A stretch of DNA of 64,000 nucleotides from Pseudazoarcus sp963975885 (lineage in GTDB: Bacteria > Pseudomonadota > Gammaproteobacteria > Burkholderiales > Rhodocyclaceae). Location of the stretch: NCBI GenBank assembly GCA_963975885.1, contig CAXBIS010000005.1:124001-188000 (forward strand). The letters are read 5' to 3'. Made by a program: the position numbers and the translations under genes. A model generated the notes under the pieces. That model did no database searches and was not told the DNA's origin. It saw nothing but the letters and a program-made list of their open reading frames with translations. Positions 54,623 through 64,000 of this stretch are shown in pieces; the first letter of the stretch is position 1; the number at the start of each line of letters is the position of its first letter.

Positions 54623-55852
54623 TTGACCCTCGCCGTCCAGCCCCCGCTCGAGATCGATACCTTCCACCCGCCGCGTCGCATTCTGCTCGGCCCGGGCCCC
54701 TCGGACCTGCACCCGCAGGTCAAGTCGGCCCTCGCCCAGGGCGTGATCGGCTACCTCGACCCGGTCTTCGTGTCGATGATGGAAGAGCTCAAGACGCTGA
54801 TGCGCTATGCCTTCCAGACGAAGAACGCACTCACCTTCCCGATGTCGGGACCGGGTTCGGTGGGCATGGAGGCCTGCTTTGTCAACCTCGTCGAGCCGGG
54901 CGACAAGGTCATCGTGTGCCGCAACGGTGTGTTCGGCGGACGCATGATCGAGAACGTGGAGCGCTGCGGCGCCACCGCCATCGTCGTCGAGGACGAGTGG
55001 GGCCTGGCGGTCGACCCGCAGAAGCTCGAGGACGCGCTGCGCGCCCATCCGGACGCGCGCCTGGTGGCCTTCGTGCATGCCGAGACCTCGACCGGCGCGC
55101 AGTCGGACGCACAGACGCTGTGCGACATCGCTCGCCGTCACGACTGCTTGACCATCGTCGACACCGTCACCTCGCTCGCCGGCACGCCGGTGCTGGTCGA
55201 CGAATGGGGTGCGGACGCCGTGTATTCGGCCACGCAGAAGTGTTTGTCGTGCACGCCGGGCCTGTCGCCGGTGACCTTCTCCGATCGCGCGATCGAGAAG
55301 GTGCGCGCGCGCCAGACGCGCGTTCAGAGCTGGTTCATGGACCTGAAGCTGGTGCTCGACTACTGGAGCGCCTCGCAGCGCACCTATCACCACACCGCGC
55401 CGGGCAACAGCCTGTATGGTCTGCACGAGGCCCTGCGCCTGCTCGCCGCCGAAGGTCTGGAGCACGCCTGGGCGCGCCACCGCCGCCACCACGAGGCGCT
55501 CAAGGCCGGCCTGGACCAACTCGGCCTGGAGTTCATCGTGCCCGAGGGCTCGCGTCTTCCGCAGATGAACGCGGTCCGCATCCCGGACGGAATGGACGAC
55601 AAGGCCATCCGCCGCGCCCTGCTCGACGAGTATGCGGTCGAGATCGGCGCCGGCCTCGGCCCGCTCGCCGGCAAGATCTGGCGCTTCGGCCTGATGGGCT
55701 ACTCGGCGCGCGAGGAGAACGTGCTGGGCGCGCTGTCCGCGATGGAAATGGTGCTCGCCGCCAATGGCATGAAGGTCGACCAGGGCGCGGCCATCACCGC
55801 TGCGCAGCGCGTACTGGCGACGCACCATCACGTGCCCGCTTCGGCCGTCTGA
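54623..55852 (+). CDS. Class V aminotransferase, alanine/serine-glyoxylate type
   Basis: 409 residues. Fold-type I PLP enzyme: LLGPGPSDLHPQVKSALAQG at the N-terminus, SGPGSVGMEACFVNLVEPGD, VAFVHAETSTGAQSDAQTLC, VDTVTSLAGTP, and the PLP lysine (K206) in VYSATQKCLSCTPGLSPVTF. Family members move an amino group from alanine or serine to glyoxylate to give glycine. It therefore shares glyoxylate with malate synthase G upstream. It is monocistronic, with its own -10 box and terminator. The amino donor cannot be told from sequence. Confidence 0.88.
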   Translation: MTLAVQPPLEIDTFHPPRRILLGPGPSDLHPQVKSALAQGVIGYLDPVFVSMMEELKTLMRYAFQTKNALTFPMSGPGSVGMEACFVNLVEPGDKVIVCRNGVFGGRMIENVERCGATAIVVEDEWGLAVDPQKLEDALRAHPDARLVAFVHAETSTGAQSDAQTLCDIARRHDCLTIVDTVTSLAGTPVLVDEWGADAVYSATQKCLSCTPGLSPVTFSDRAIEKVRARQTRVQSWFMDLKLVLDYWSASQRTYHHTAPGNSLYGLHEALRLLAAEGLEHAWARHRRHHEALKAGLDQLGLEFIVPEGSRLPQMNAVRIPDGMDDKAIRRALLDEYAVEIGAGLGPLAGKIWRFGLMGYSAREENVLGALSAMEMVLAANGMKVDQGAAITAAQRVLATHHHVPASAV

Positions 55853-55865
55853 GCCGCCGGAAGCA

Positions 55866-55930
55866 CATGCGGGTCGGCCTTGACCCGCATGTTCAGCGAA
55901 AAAAAGCCACGGCATGCCGTGGCTTTTTTT
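55866..55930. terminator. Double hairpin, bidirectional terminator
   Basis: CATGCGGGTC/GACCCGCATG (55866-55891) is followed by A7-GCCACGGCATGCCGTGGC-T7 (55899-55930). The second works on both strands and separates the aminotransferase (+) from icd (-). Another GC-rich hairpin lies at about 55965-56005, nearer the icd stop. Confidence 0.85.
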
Positions 55931-56019
55931 CGTCCGCCGGCCGGGACCCTCCCGACATTGTTGAGGCAGGATGAGCGCCCCTCTTCAGGGCGCCCGTCCA
56001 TCCTGCTCAAGGCATGGAC

Positions 56020-58254
<2,235 letters not shown>

Positions 58255-58525
58255 TGCTTTTTTCTCCCTGATGGTCTGGGTGCGCTGATCGAACGATGGC
58301 GCGGACAGGCGATGGCCCGTGGGCGCCAGCGCGTCAAAAGAGATGGGAGTGCGAATCCGGCCCGGAGAGCGCGCTCAACCGCGACCATCCCCGCCCTGTG
58401 TGCAGCCGCCTGCAGCCTGCCTGCCGCGCTGCCTTGCGACTCCCAAGCAGCTTTTCGTGACCCGCATTATAACGCCGCCACACGGCCTGCACGCCAGTAG
58501 TAAAACTGAATTTCACAATATGATA

Positions 58526-58544
58526 TCTTATACAAGACATAAGA
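58526..58544 (-). promoter_or_regulatory. Shared glcB/icd motif, copy upstream of icd
   Basis: TCTTAT-N7-ATAAGA palindrome on the + strand; read towards icd it gives TTATGTCTTGTATAAGA. It lies 272 bp before the icd start in an AT-rich patch that could hold the promoter. The gap 58255-58766 otherwise contains no gene. Confidence 0.55.
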
Positions 58545-58691
58545 CTTGTCGCTGCGCATGCGCAAGGCCGCACAACAGGGAGTCTGTACACGATTGCGCT
58601 GGCGGATCACCATGGCAAATGTGAACAGACCCTAGCGCATCGCTCCCTGTACGCGGCGGGTGCGCGTCGCATGATGTTTCGCACGGACATG

Positions 58692-58728
58692 AAAAACGGG
58701 CCGTGCGACACAATGGTCGCACGGCCCG
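58692..58728 (-). terminator. Terminator of the sox operon
   Basis: Perfect 13-bp stem CGGGCCGTGCGAC (58697-58709) / GTCGCACGGCCCG (58716-58728), then five U on the - strand. It lies 38 bp after the soxB stop. Confidence 0.88.
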
Positions 58729-58766
58729 CCCGGAGGTGATCTTGCCGGGTCTCCCCCGGCGGTCCG

Positions 58767-60488
58767 TCAGGCCAGACCCGGATTGCCTTCCATTCCCTTG
58801 AGCCTGGGCATGTTGATGTCCACCTGGCGGATCGTCTTGCGATCGCGCAGGTGGCGCGCAACGACTTCCCAGATCGGCGGACCGGAATCGCGCGCCGCTT
58901 CCTGCACCGGCGCCCAGCCGGCGACCTTGTAGATCTTGTTCGGGTCGATGGGCTTGCCACCCAGCATCATCTCGCTGATGCGCCCGCCCATGTCGGCCAT
59001 CGGGTCGCAGGCATACTCGAGGCCGCCCACGCGGACCATGTCTCCACCCTGCTGGTAGTACGGATCAGGGTTGAAGATGTTGTCGCAGACGTCTTCAAGC
59101 ACCGTCTTGATCATCTCGCCGCTCATCTCGTTGACCGTGGTCCACGGATAGGTGATGGCGGTCTGATCCATCAGGTGTTCCATCGTGATGGTGTCGCCCG
59201 GCAGCAGCGAGGTGCCCCAGCGGAAACCCGGCGAGAAGGCGATCTCGGCATCGAGTTCGGCGATCATCGCGTCCACAAGCAACTGATCCCAGGAGCCGTT
59301 GAAGTTGCCGCGGCGATACAGCAGGCCCTCGGTGACGGCCAGCGGTTCGGCGAGCTTGTCGAGGAAGGGCGCGCGCACCTTGTCGATCAGTGTCTGCATC
59401 TCGGGATCGGCCGGCAACAGGTTGGAGAACACCGGCAGCAGCTTGTAGCGGAAGTCGCGCACCTTGCCGTCGCGCACGTCGAAATCCATCACGCCGAGGA
59501 ACTTGCCGTTGGAACCGGCGTTGGTGACCAGCGTCTTGCCGCCGGCGTTCTCGACTACGGTCGGCGCCGGCACGCCGTCATGGGTGTGGCCGCCGAAGAT
59601 GGCATCGATGCCGGTCACTCGGCTGGCCATCTTGAGATCCACGTCCATGCCGTTGTGCGACAGCAACACGACCACCTGCGCACCGTCGGCGCGCGCTGCA
59701 TCGACGGTTTCCTGCATCTCGCGGTCGCGGATGCCGAAGGTCCAGTCCGGCGTGAGCCAGCGCGGGTTGGCCACCGGTGTGTAGGGGAAGGCCTGGCCCA
59801 CGATGGCGACCTTCACGCCATTGATGTCGCGCATCACGTAGGGCTTGAAGACCGGGTCCTCGAAGTCGGTGGTCTTGACGTTCTGCGCAACGATGTCGAC
59901 GTGACCGACGAAGTCCTTCTCCTCGATCTCCTTGACGCGGTCCGCGCCCAGGGTGCTTTCCCAGTGCAGGGTCATGACGTCGACGCCGAGCAGCTTGCAG
60001 GCGTCGACCATGTCCTGGCCGTCGGTCCACAGCGCGGTGGCCGAACCCTGCCAGGTGTCGCCGCCATCGAGCAGCAGCGCGCCGGGGCGACTGGCCTTCA
60101 TGCGCTTGACCAGCGTGGAAAGATGCGCGAAGCCGCCGACCTTGCCGTAGGTGCGGGCCGCTTCGGTGAAGTTCAGATAGGTGAAGGCGTGCGCCTCGAT
60201 GCTGCCGGGCTGGTAGCCGAAATGCTTGAGTAGCGCATCGCCCACCAGATGCGGCGGCTGGCCACGCATGCCGGCCACGCCGAGGTTCACGCTCGGCTCG
60301 CGGAAATAGATCGGCACCAGCTGCGCGTGGCAGTCGGTCATGTGCAACAGGCTGACGTTGCCGAAGGGCGGCAGGTCGTAGAGCGTCTCGGCCGATTTCG
60401 CAGCGCTGGCGAAATCGCTCGAGAGCGTCATTCCGCCAGCCGCGGCGACCGCGAGGATCTGCATGAATTCACGACGGTTCATCGACAT
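58767..60488 (-). CDS. soxB: SoxB, thiosulfohydrolase
   Basis: 573 residues. An N-terminal Tat signal (NRREFMQILAVAAAGG) directs folded export to the periplasm. The metallophosphatase-like fold keeps its metal ligands: LLHMTDCHAQLVP, LLDGGDTWQGSATALW, LLSHNGMDVDLKMASRVTG and IFGGHTHDGVPAP. SoxB removes sulfate from the sulfonated cysteine of SoxY during thiosulfate oxidation. It is the last gene of the operon, separated from soxX by 102 bp that include an intrinsic terminator. Confidence 0.96.
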   Translation of the reverse strand: MSMNRREFMQILAVAAAGGMTLSSDFASAAKSAETLYDLPPFGNVSLLHMTDCHAQLVPIYFREPSVNLGVAGMRGQPPHLVGDALLKHFGYQPGSIEAHAFTYLNFTEAARTYGKVGGFAHLSTLVKRMKASRPGALLLDGGDTWQGSATALWTDGQDMVDACKLLGVDVMTLHWESTLGADRVKEIEEKDFVGHVDIVAQNVKTTDFEDPVFKPYVMRDINGVKVAIVGQAFPYTPVANPRWLTPDWTFGIRDREMQETVDAARADGAQVVVLLSHNGMDVDLKMASRVTGIDAIFGGHTHDGVPAPTVVENAGGKTLVTNAGSNGKFLGVMDFDVRDGKVRDFRYKLLPVFSNLLPADPEMQTLIDKVRAPFLDKLAEPLAVTEGLLYRRGNFNGSWDQLLVDAMIAELDAEIAFSPGFRWGTSLLPGDTITMEHLMDQTAITYPWTTVNEMSGEMIKTVLEDVCDNIFNPDPYYQQGGDMVRVGGLEYACDPMADMGGRISEMMLGGKPIDPNKIYKVAGWAPVQEAARDSGPPIWEVVARHLRDRKTIRQVDINMPRLKGMEGNPGLA

Positions 60489-60548
60489 GACGTAACCTTT
60501 TTCGTTTTATTTCAGTGTCTTGCGATTGACTGACTGAAACTGATGGGT

Positions 60549-60577
60549 AAAAAAAGCCCGCGGCCAGCGCCGCGGGC
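60549..60577 (-). terminator. Intrinsic terminator between soxX and soxB
   Basis: GCCCGCGGC (60556-60564) pairs with GCCGCGGGC (60569-60577) round a CAGC loop; on the - strand it is followed by seven U (complement of 60549-60555). It lies 13 bp after the soxX stop and 60 bp before the soxB start. Confidence 0.85.
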
Positions 60578-60590
60578 CGGGTCGAACGCC

Positions 60591-61196
60591 TTACTTGTTG
60601 ACCGGAGATTCCGGATCGAACAAGTAGGCCATCACGTGGCGGATCTGCTCCTCGGTGAGGATGCCGCCGTAGCCGTTACGCGGCATGTCGCTGCACGCGT
60701 TGTAGGCCTTTGCGTTGTAGAGCTTGCCCCAGGTGTATTTGACGATCTCCTCGGAACGCCCTCGGATCTTCGCGTAACCCTGCAGGTTGGGTCCGATGGT
60801 GCCGTAGGACATCTCCGCCGGATCCAGACCGTGGCAGTTGTAGCAACCGCCACCGACCGGAGCGTCGGGCTTGTCACGCCAGGTCAGGCCGCGTCCGCTG
60901 AACGCGATCTTGTGGCCCTCCTTCCAGTCGCCGCCCTTGTAGAAGTCGCCATCGGACGGCCACTTGATGGTCTTCATCTGGGCCGCTTCCAGTTCGCGCG
61001 CGCGCGCGTCCGTCAGCGAGTCCGGGTCGGAACAGGCCTTTTGCACCTCATCCTGCACCATGCGGTCCATCGTCGCCTGGCCGGTGGCCTTGAACGAAGA
61101 CTGGATCATCTTCTGCATTTTGTCGCCGCCGTGGTTGTCGGCGAAGGCCAGACCCGCGCACAGCGCCAGCGGGGCGATCATCAGCATCTTCTTCAT
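60591..61196 (-). CDS. soxX: SoxX, c-type cytochrome subunit of SoxAX
   Basis: 201 residues from the ATG at 61196, where the signal peptide KKMLMIAPLALCAGLAFA begins; the 12 codons upstream are not used. One haem site CYNCH (GGGCYNCHGLDP), then GTIGPNLQGYAKIRGRSEEI and MPRNGYGGILTEEQIRHVMA with the distal Met. With SoxA it forms the periplasmic haem enzyme that links thiosulfate to the SoxY cysteine. A ~60-residue N-terminal extension before the haem domain is as in long SoxX forms. Confidence 0.93.
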   Translation of the reverse strand: MKKMLMIAPLALCAGLAFADNHGGDKMQKMIQSSFKATGQATMDRMVQDEVQKACSDPDSLTDARARELEAAQMKTIKWPSDGDFYKGGDWKEGHKIAFSGRGLTWRDKPDAPVGGGCYNCHGLDPAEMSYGTIGPNLQGYAKIRGRSEEIVKYTWGKLYNAKAYNACSDMPRNGYGGILTEEQIRHVMAYLFDPESPVNK

Positions 61197-61209
61197 TGCG
61201 TTTCCTCCC

Positions 61210-62013
61210 TTAGCGCTTGGCAGCCGGCGCATTCATCGTGCCGCCGTTTGCCGTGCCGGCCATATAGACGGACAAGGCGATCGTGACATCCGAACCGTAG
61301 ATGGGCTCGGCCGTGCGCTGCTGGCGGTAGCAATCGTTGAGACGATGCTGCATGGTCCAGAACTGCGAGTTGGACACGCGGTAGGCCGGCCAGGAACCCC
61401 ATCCCGCCGCAGCACCTTCATGCTTGGTCAGGTTGGGCAGATCCTGCATGCGGATACGCTCGCCGTCGGTCGAGTGACAGGTCGCGCAGGCGAAGTCCAT
61501 CGGGCCCGAGCGATACCAGAAGGCCTGCTCGCCCAGCTCGTACATCTGCTTCATCTTGGGATGCTCGAGATCGACCTTGATGGTGTCTCCGCGCGACTGT
61601 CCGACGACATAGGCGACCAGTTCGGCGACCTTGCCGCGCTCACCCTGGCGGAACTTGCCGTTGATGATCTCCTCGGAAGGAATGCCCTGCAGGTTCTCGA
61701 TGCAGGTCATCAGACGCGATTCGAGATCCTGCACGCGACCGGTGTCCTGAAAATAGCGCGGCATTTGCGCGTACGCGCCTTCGACGACGCCGGGGCCGAG
61801 GCCCAGGTCGCACTTTTCGAGCGTGGCGTTCTTGGGGCCGCGCGGCGTGACCCACAACTCCTCACCGGCCATCTCGTAAAGCTCGGCGGGGTTGCTGTCC
61901 TGGATCATCTGGCGGTACTGCTCGAGCGCGGCTGCGGTGTTGTCCGCGAGCACTCCGGACGACCCCCCAGCGATCGCGGCGGCAACCGCCGCTGTAACGA
62001 TGCTTTTTTTCAT
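61210..62013 (-). CDS. soxA: SoxA, c-type cytochrome (monohaem form)
   Basis: 267 residues with a signal peptide (KKSIVTAAVAAAIAGGSSG). Only one haem motif is present, CATCH in FACATCHSTDGERI. Two other cysteines (EKCDLG and MTCIEN) stand where dihaem SoxA proteins have the first haem, and may form a disulfide. The active-site cysteine is in MQHRLNDCYRQQRTAEPIYG. SoxAX joins thiosulfate oxidatively to SoxYZ. It starts 115 bp after soxZ, a gap with two hairpins. Confidence 0.95.
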   Translation of the reverse strand: MKKSIVTAAVAAAIAGGSSGVLADNTAAALEQYRQMIQDSNPAELYEMAGEELWVTPRGPKNATLEKCDLGLGPGVVEGAYAQMPRYFQDTGRVQDLESRLMTCIENLQGIPSEEIINGKFRQGERGKVAELVAYVVGQSRGDTIKVDLEHPKMKQMYELGEQAFWYRSGPMDFACATCHSTDGERIRMQDLPNLTKHEGAAAGWGSWPAYRVSNSQFWTMQHRLNDCYRQQRTAEPIYGSDVTIALSVYMAGTANGGTMNAPAAKR

Positions 62014-62080
62014 TGTCTCTCCTCCGGGTTTCCTCTGGCTGGTACTTCGATCGATGCCGACACGACCGGGCTGACCGGCA

Positions 62081-62123
62081 TTCGCCCGCGGGGGCGAAGG
62101 CCGCGACCGGCCCGGCGCCGGTC
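62081..62123. other. Two hairpins between soxZ and soxA
   Basis: TTCGCCC/GGGCGAA (62081-62098) and GACCGGC/GCCGGTC (62105-62123), without a U-tract. In a polycistronic mRNA such hairpins often protect or separate transcript parts, and so could tune soxYZ against soxAX. Confidence 0.45.
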
Positions 62124-62128
62124 GGGCA

Positions 62129-62440
62129 TCAGCGGATCTGCACCTGGTCGGTACGCGATTCGCCCTTGTTGTCCTTCCAGCTCACCTCGACGGTGTCGCC
62201 GGACGCGCCGCCCTTGAACTTGAACGACAGATACGGGTTGGTCGACACCGACGGTCCCATCTCGGCATTGAGCACAGTCTTGTCATTGTGCTTGGCGGTC
62301 AGTTCGGTGATGTAGTGAGCCGGGATGGGATTACCCGAGCCGTCCTTGCGCTGACCGGTTTCCATCGGGTGCGACATCAGCACGCGCACTTCGGTGACGC
62401 CGTCCGCCGTAGCGGCGCGAATTCGCATGGGTCCTGCCAT
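62129..62440 (-). CDS. soxZ: SoxZ, SoxY partner
   Basis: 103 residues, the family's usual length, no signal peptide (exported with SoxY). RIRAATADGVTEVRVLMSHP, METGQRKDGSGNPIPAHYIT and LSFKFKGGASGDTVEVSWKD are the family marks of this immunoglobulin-like protein. It forms the SoxYZ carrier. Gap to soxY is 30 bp. Confidence 0.96.
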   Translation of the reverse strand: MAGPMRIRAATADGVTEVRVLMSHPMETGQRKDGSGNPIPAHYITELTAKHNDKTVLNAEMGPSVSTNPYLSFKFKGGASGDTVEVSWKDNKGESRTDQVQIR

Positions 62441-62470
62441 GATCTTTCTCCTTTGCTAATCGGGAACAGG

Positions 62471-62935
62471 TCAGCCGCCGCAGCCGCCGAGCGTGACCTT
62501 GATTTCCTTCTTGTTCATGTAGTACTTGTCGCCCGCCTTGACGACGGCGTAGACGTCCGAGGTCTGGCCCATCTTGATGCGGGTCTGCACTTCGCCCATG
62601 GTGCCTTCGGGCAGCATGAAGTTGGCCGCGACCATGTTCGGGTTCTTCTCGACCATGATCGAGACCGATTCGGTGCCCGGAACGTTGCTCAGCACGCCCA
62701 CCGGAACGACCGCGCCGTTCTCGGCGATGTCGGGCGCGATCAACTGCACGTCGTCGCTCATTTCCGGCTTGGCCGCACCCAGCGCCGTGAGCGCCTCGTC
62801 GATGGTCTTGGCATCGAACACTCTCTGGTCCCGCGCCAGTGCGGAACCAGGCTTGACCAGGCCGGCTGCGACGAGCATGCCGAAGATTCCCAGTCCGCCC
62901 CCGGTCTTGAGGGCTCCCCTGCGTTGATGATTCAT
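62471..62935 (-). CDS. soxY: SoxY, sulfur carrier
   Basis: 154 residues from ATG 62935. A Tat-type signal (HQRRGALKTGGGLGIFGMLV) is followed by the beta-sandwich domain, and the flexible C-terminus ends VTLGGCGG. The cysteine in GGCGG carries the sulfur intermediates through the Sox cycle. Upstream in-frame codons overlap soxD and are not used. It lies between soxD and soxZ. Confidence 0.96.
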   Translation of the reverse strand: MNHQRRGALKTGGGLGIFGMLVAAGLVKPGSALARDQRVFDAKTIDEALTALGAAKPEMSDDVQLIAPDIAENGAVVPVGVLSNVPGTESVSIMVEKNPNMVAANFMLPEGTMGEVQTRIKMGQTSDVYAVVKAGDKYYMNKKEIKVTLGGCGG

Positions 62936-62961
62936 CCCGACTCTCCTCTTGTGTGTCGAAC

Positions 62962-64000
62962 TCACTGCGCTTTCGCGCCCTGCATGATCCACCTGACGAG
63001 CAGTTCGACATCCTCGTCCGACAGGTGGCCTTGCGGCGGCATCGGGACATTGCCCCAGACACCAAAACCGCCTTTTCGAATCTTCTCCGCGAGATATTCG
63101 CCGATGTCGGCCTTGTCGCGGTACTTGTTTTCGATCTCGGCAAAGCTCGGGCCGACGATCTTGTTGTTCAGCCCGTGACAGGCCGTACAGCCATTCTGCT
63201 TCGCCGCGGCATGGCCCGCTTGCGCCTCGCTCGGTGCAGTGCTCGCGTCGTCCGCAGCCGGCTCCGTCGTCTGCTGGCCTCGCACCGCACCGACATTGCG
63301 GTTCTGGTCGGCGAGGTTGCCGTGAGCGTCGCGCGCGTGTTCGGGCAGCGAGGATACAAGTTCCACCTGGTCCTTGCAGTCCTTCATGCACAGCACGTTG
63401 CGCACGTCCGGCACGCCACCGTTGCCCATACCCCCGGCCGATGCCGGCGCCCCCGGCCACATGCCGTGGTCGGTCGTCATGCCGTTGCGGTTGGGCATGC
63501 GCTCCTGCACCTCGCGGATGGTCTGTTCGTTGAGTTCATAGTCGTAGGGTACGACTTCGGCAAGATTGAGCATGTAGGCGAGCAACGCATACACATCGTC
63601 ATCGGACAGCGACTTCGGCGCGGTCCAGGGCATGGCACGACGGATGTAATCGAACAGCGTCGCAACCGTCGGCACCTTCATCATCGTCGTACGCTGCGGG
63701 AAACCGCCCTCGGCCAGCGCACGCACGCGACCGGTCTCGATGTCCTCCTTGGTCGTGCCGCCGACCAGCGGCGTGAACACCTCGTTGGATTCACCGAAGA
63801 TCCCGTGACAGGACGCACATTGCTCCTCCCACAGGATTTCACCGTCGGCAGCCGTGCCCTTGCCCGCCGGCAGACCCGTGAAATCGGGGCGTACATCGAT
63901 GTCCCAGGCCTCGACCTCGGCGGGCGTGGCCTCGCGACCGATGCCCGTGTAGTAGTCGAAAGCCGCAGCCGATCCAGCCCCGAACACCAGCGCCGCTGCA
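62962..64000 (-). CDS. soxD: SoxD, dihaem cytochrome c (5' end off window)
   Basis: At least 345 residues visible; the frame continues past 64000 through a signal-peptide-like LVFGAGSAAAF, so the start is outside. Two haem sites: CASCH (EEQCASCHGIFGES) in the N-terminal domain and CTACH (NGCTACHGLNNKIVGP) in the C-terminal one. Extra cysteines (CMKDC) lie in the linker. SoxD pairs with the molybdenum subunit SoxC as sulfane dehydrogenase, taking six electrons from SoxY-bound sulfane sulfur. soxC is expected just beyond the window. Presence of SoxCD implies full oxidation of thiosulfate to sulfate. Confidence 0.9.
   Translation of the reverse strand, partial: AAALVFGAGSAAAFDYYTGIGREATPAEVEAWDIDVRPDFTGLPAGKGTAADGEILWEEQCASCHGIFGESNEVFTPLVGGTTKEDIETGRVRALAEGGFPQRTTMMKVPTVATLFDYIRRAMPWTAPKSLSDDDVYALLAYMLNLAEVVPYDYELNEQTIREVQERMPNRNGMTTDHGMWPGAPASAGGMGNGGVPDVRNVLCMKDCKDQVELVSSLPEHARDAHGNLADQNRNVGAVRGQQTTEPAADDASTAPSEAQAGHAAAKQNGCTACHGLNNKIVGPSFAEIENKYRDKADIGEYLAEKIRKGGFGVWGNVPMPPQGHLSDEDVELLVRWIMQGAKAQ

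Overview
The window is high-GC DNA from a proteobacterium, most likely a betaproteobacterium of the Thauera/Azoarcus (Rhodocyclales) type. That placement is inferred from the soxD-Y-Z-A-X-B gene order, malate synthase G, the monomeric NADP isocitrate dehydrogenase and the MASE3-type c-di-GMP protein; no 16S gene is present. About 70% of the window is prophage DNA stacked at one tRNA gene, and the rest is ordinary chromosome.

Region 1 (1-4913, + strand) is the right end of an older prophage (A), cut by the window edge. It holds tail tip/fibre genes, a Com-like zinc-finger gene, a 53-codon gene and an ABC-ATPase/GNAT fusion that resembles Mom-type DNA-modification proteins. It ends with only the C-terminal third of a tyrosine integrase and a 49-bp copy of a tRNA-Thr 3' end.

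Region 2 (4914-44753) is an apparently complete lambda-like siphophage prophage (B, about 40 kb), bounded by two identical 49-bp repeats. The left end has a small + strand module with its own promoter (5077-6213). From 28798 down to 6210 the - strand carries packaging, head, tail and lysis genes. The control region (31.6-34.7 kb) has a leftward cro / terminator / cII-like / primase order, a rightward cI-like repressor, and two clusters of a 13-bp TAGCC-N3-GGCTA operator. A strong operator-covered promoter at 34.66 kb drives a long rightward early operon: an acyl carrier protein, a structured RNA, a DUF2303 protein, a dGTP-diphosphohydrolase-like protein, a C5 cytosine methyltransferase, a DUF4224 protein and the integrase. 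The integrase sits next to the intact tRNA-Thr(CGT).

Region 3 (44.8-64.0 kb) is host chromosome. It carries a fumarylpyruvate-hydrolase-like gene, malate synthase G, an EF-G-like GTPase with a DUF4212 membrane protein, a frameshifted MASE3-PAS-GAF-PAS-GGDEF-EAL gene, a glyoxylate aminotransferase, the monomeric isocitrate dehydrogenase, and the thiosulfate-oxidation operon soxDYZAXB on the - strand, with soxD cut by the window end. Malate synthase and isocitrate dehydrogenase share a 17-bp upstream motif, which suggests joint control of carbon flow at the isocitrate/glyoxylate node.

The points most worth a second look are the Com-ABC/GNAT cassette, the phage acyl carrier protein, the six-operator immunity region, the multi-hairpin RNA at 36.1-36.3 kb, the GTGAAGG repeat cluster beside the primase gene, the in-frame internal start inside the protease-capsid gene, and the shared glcB/icd motif.
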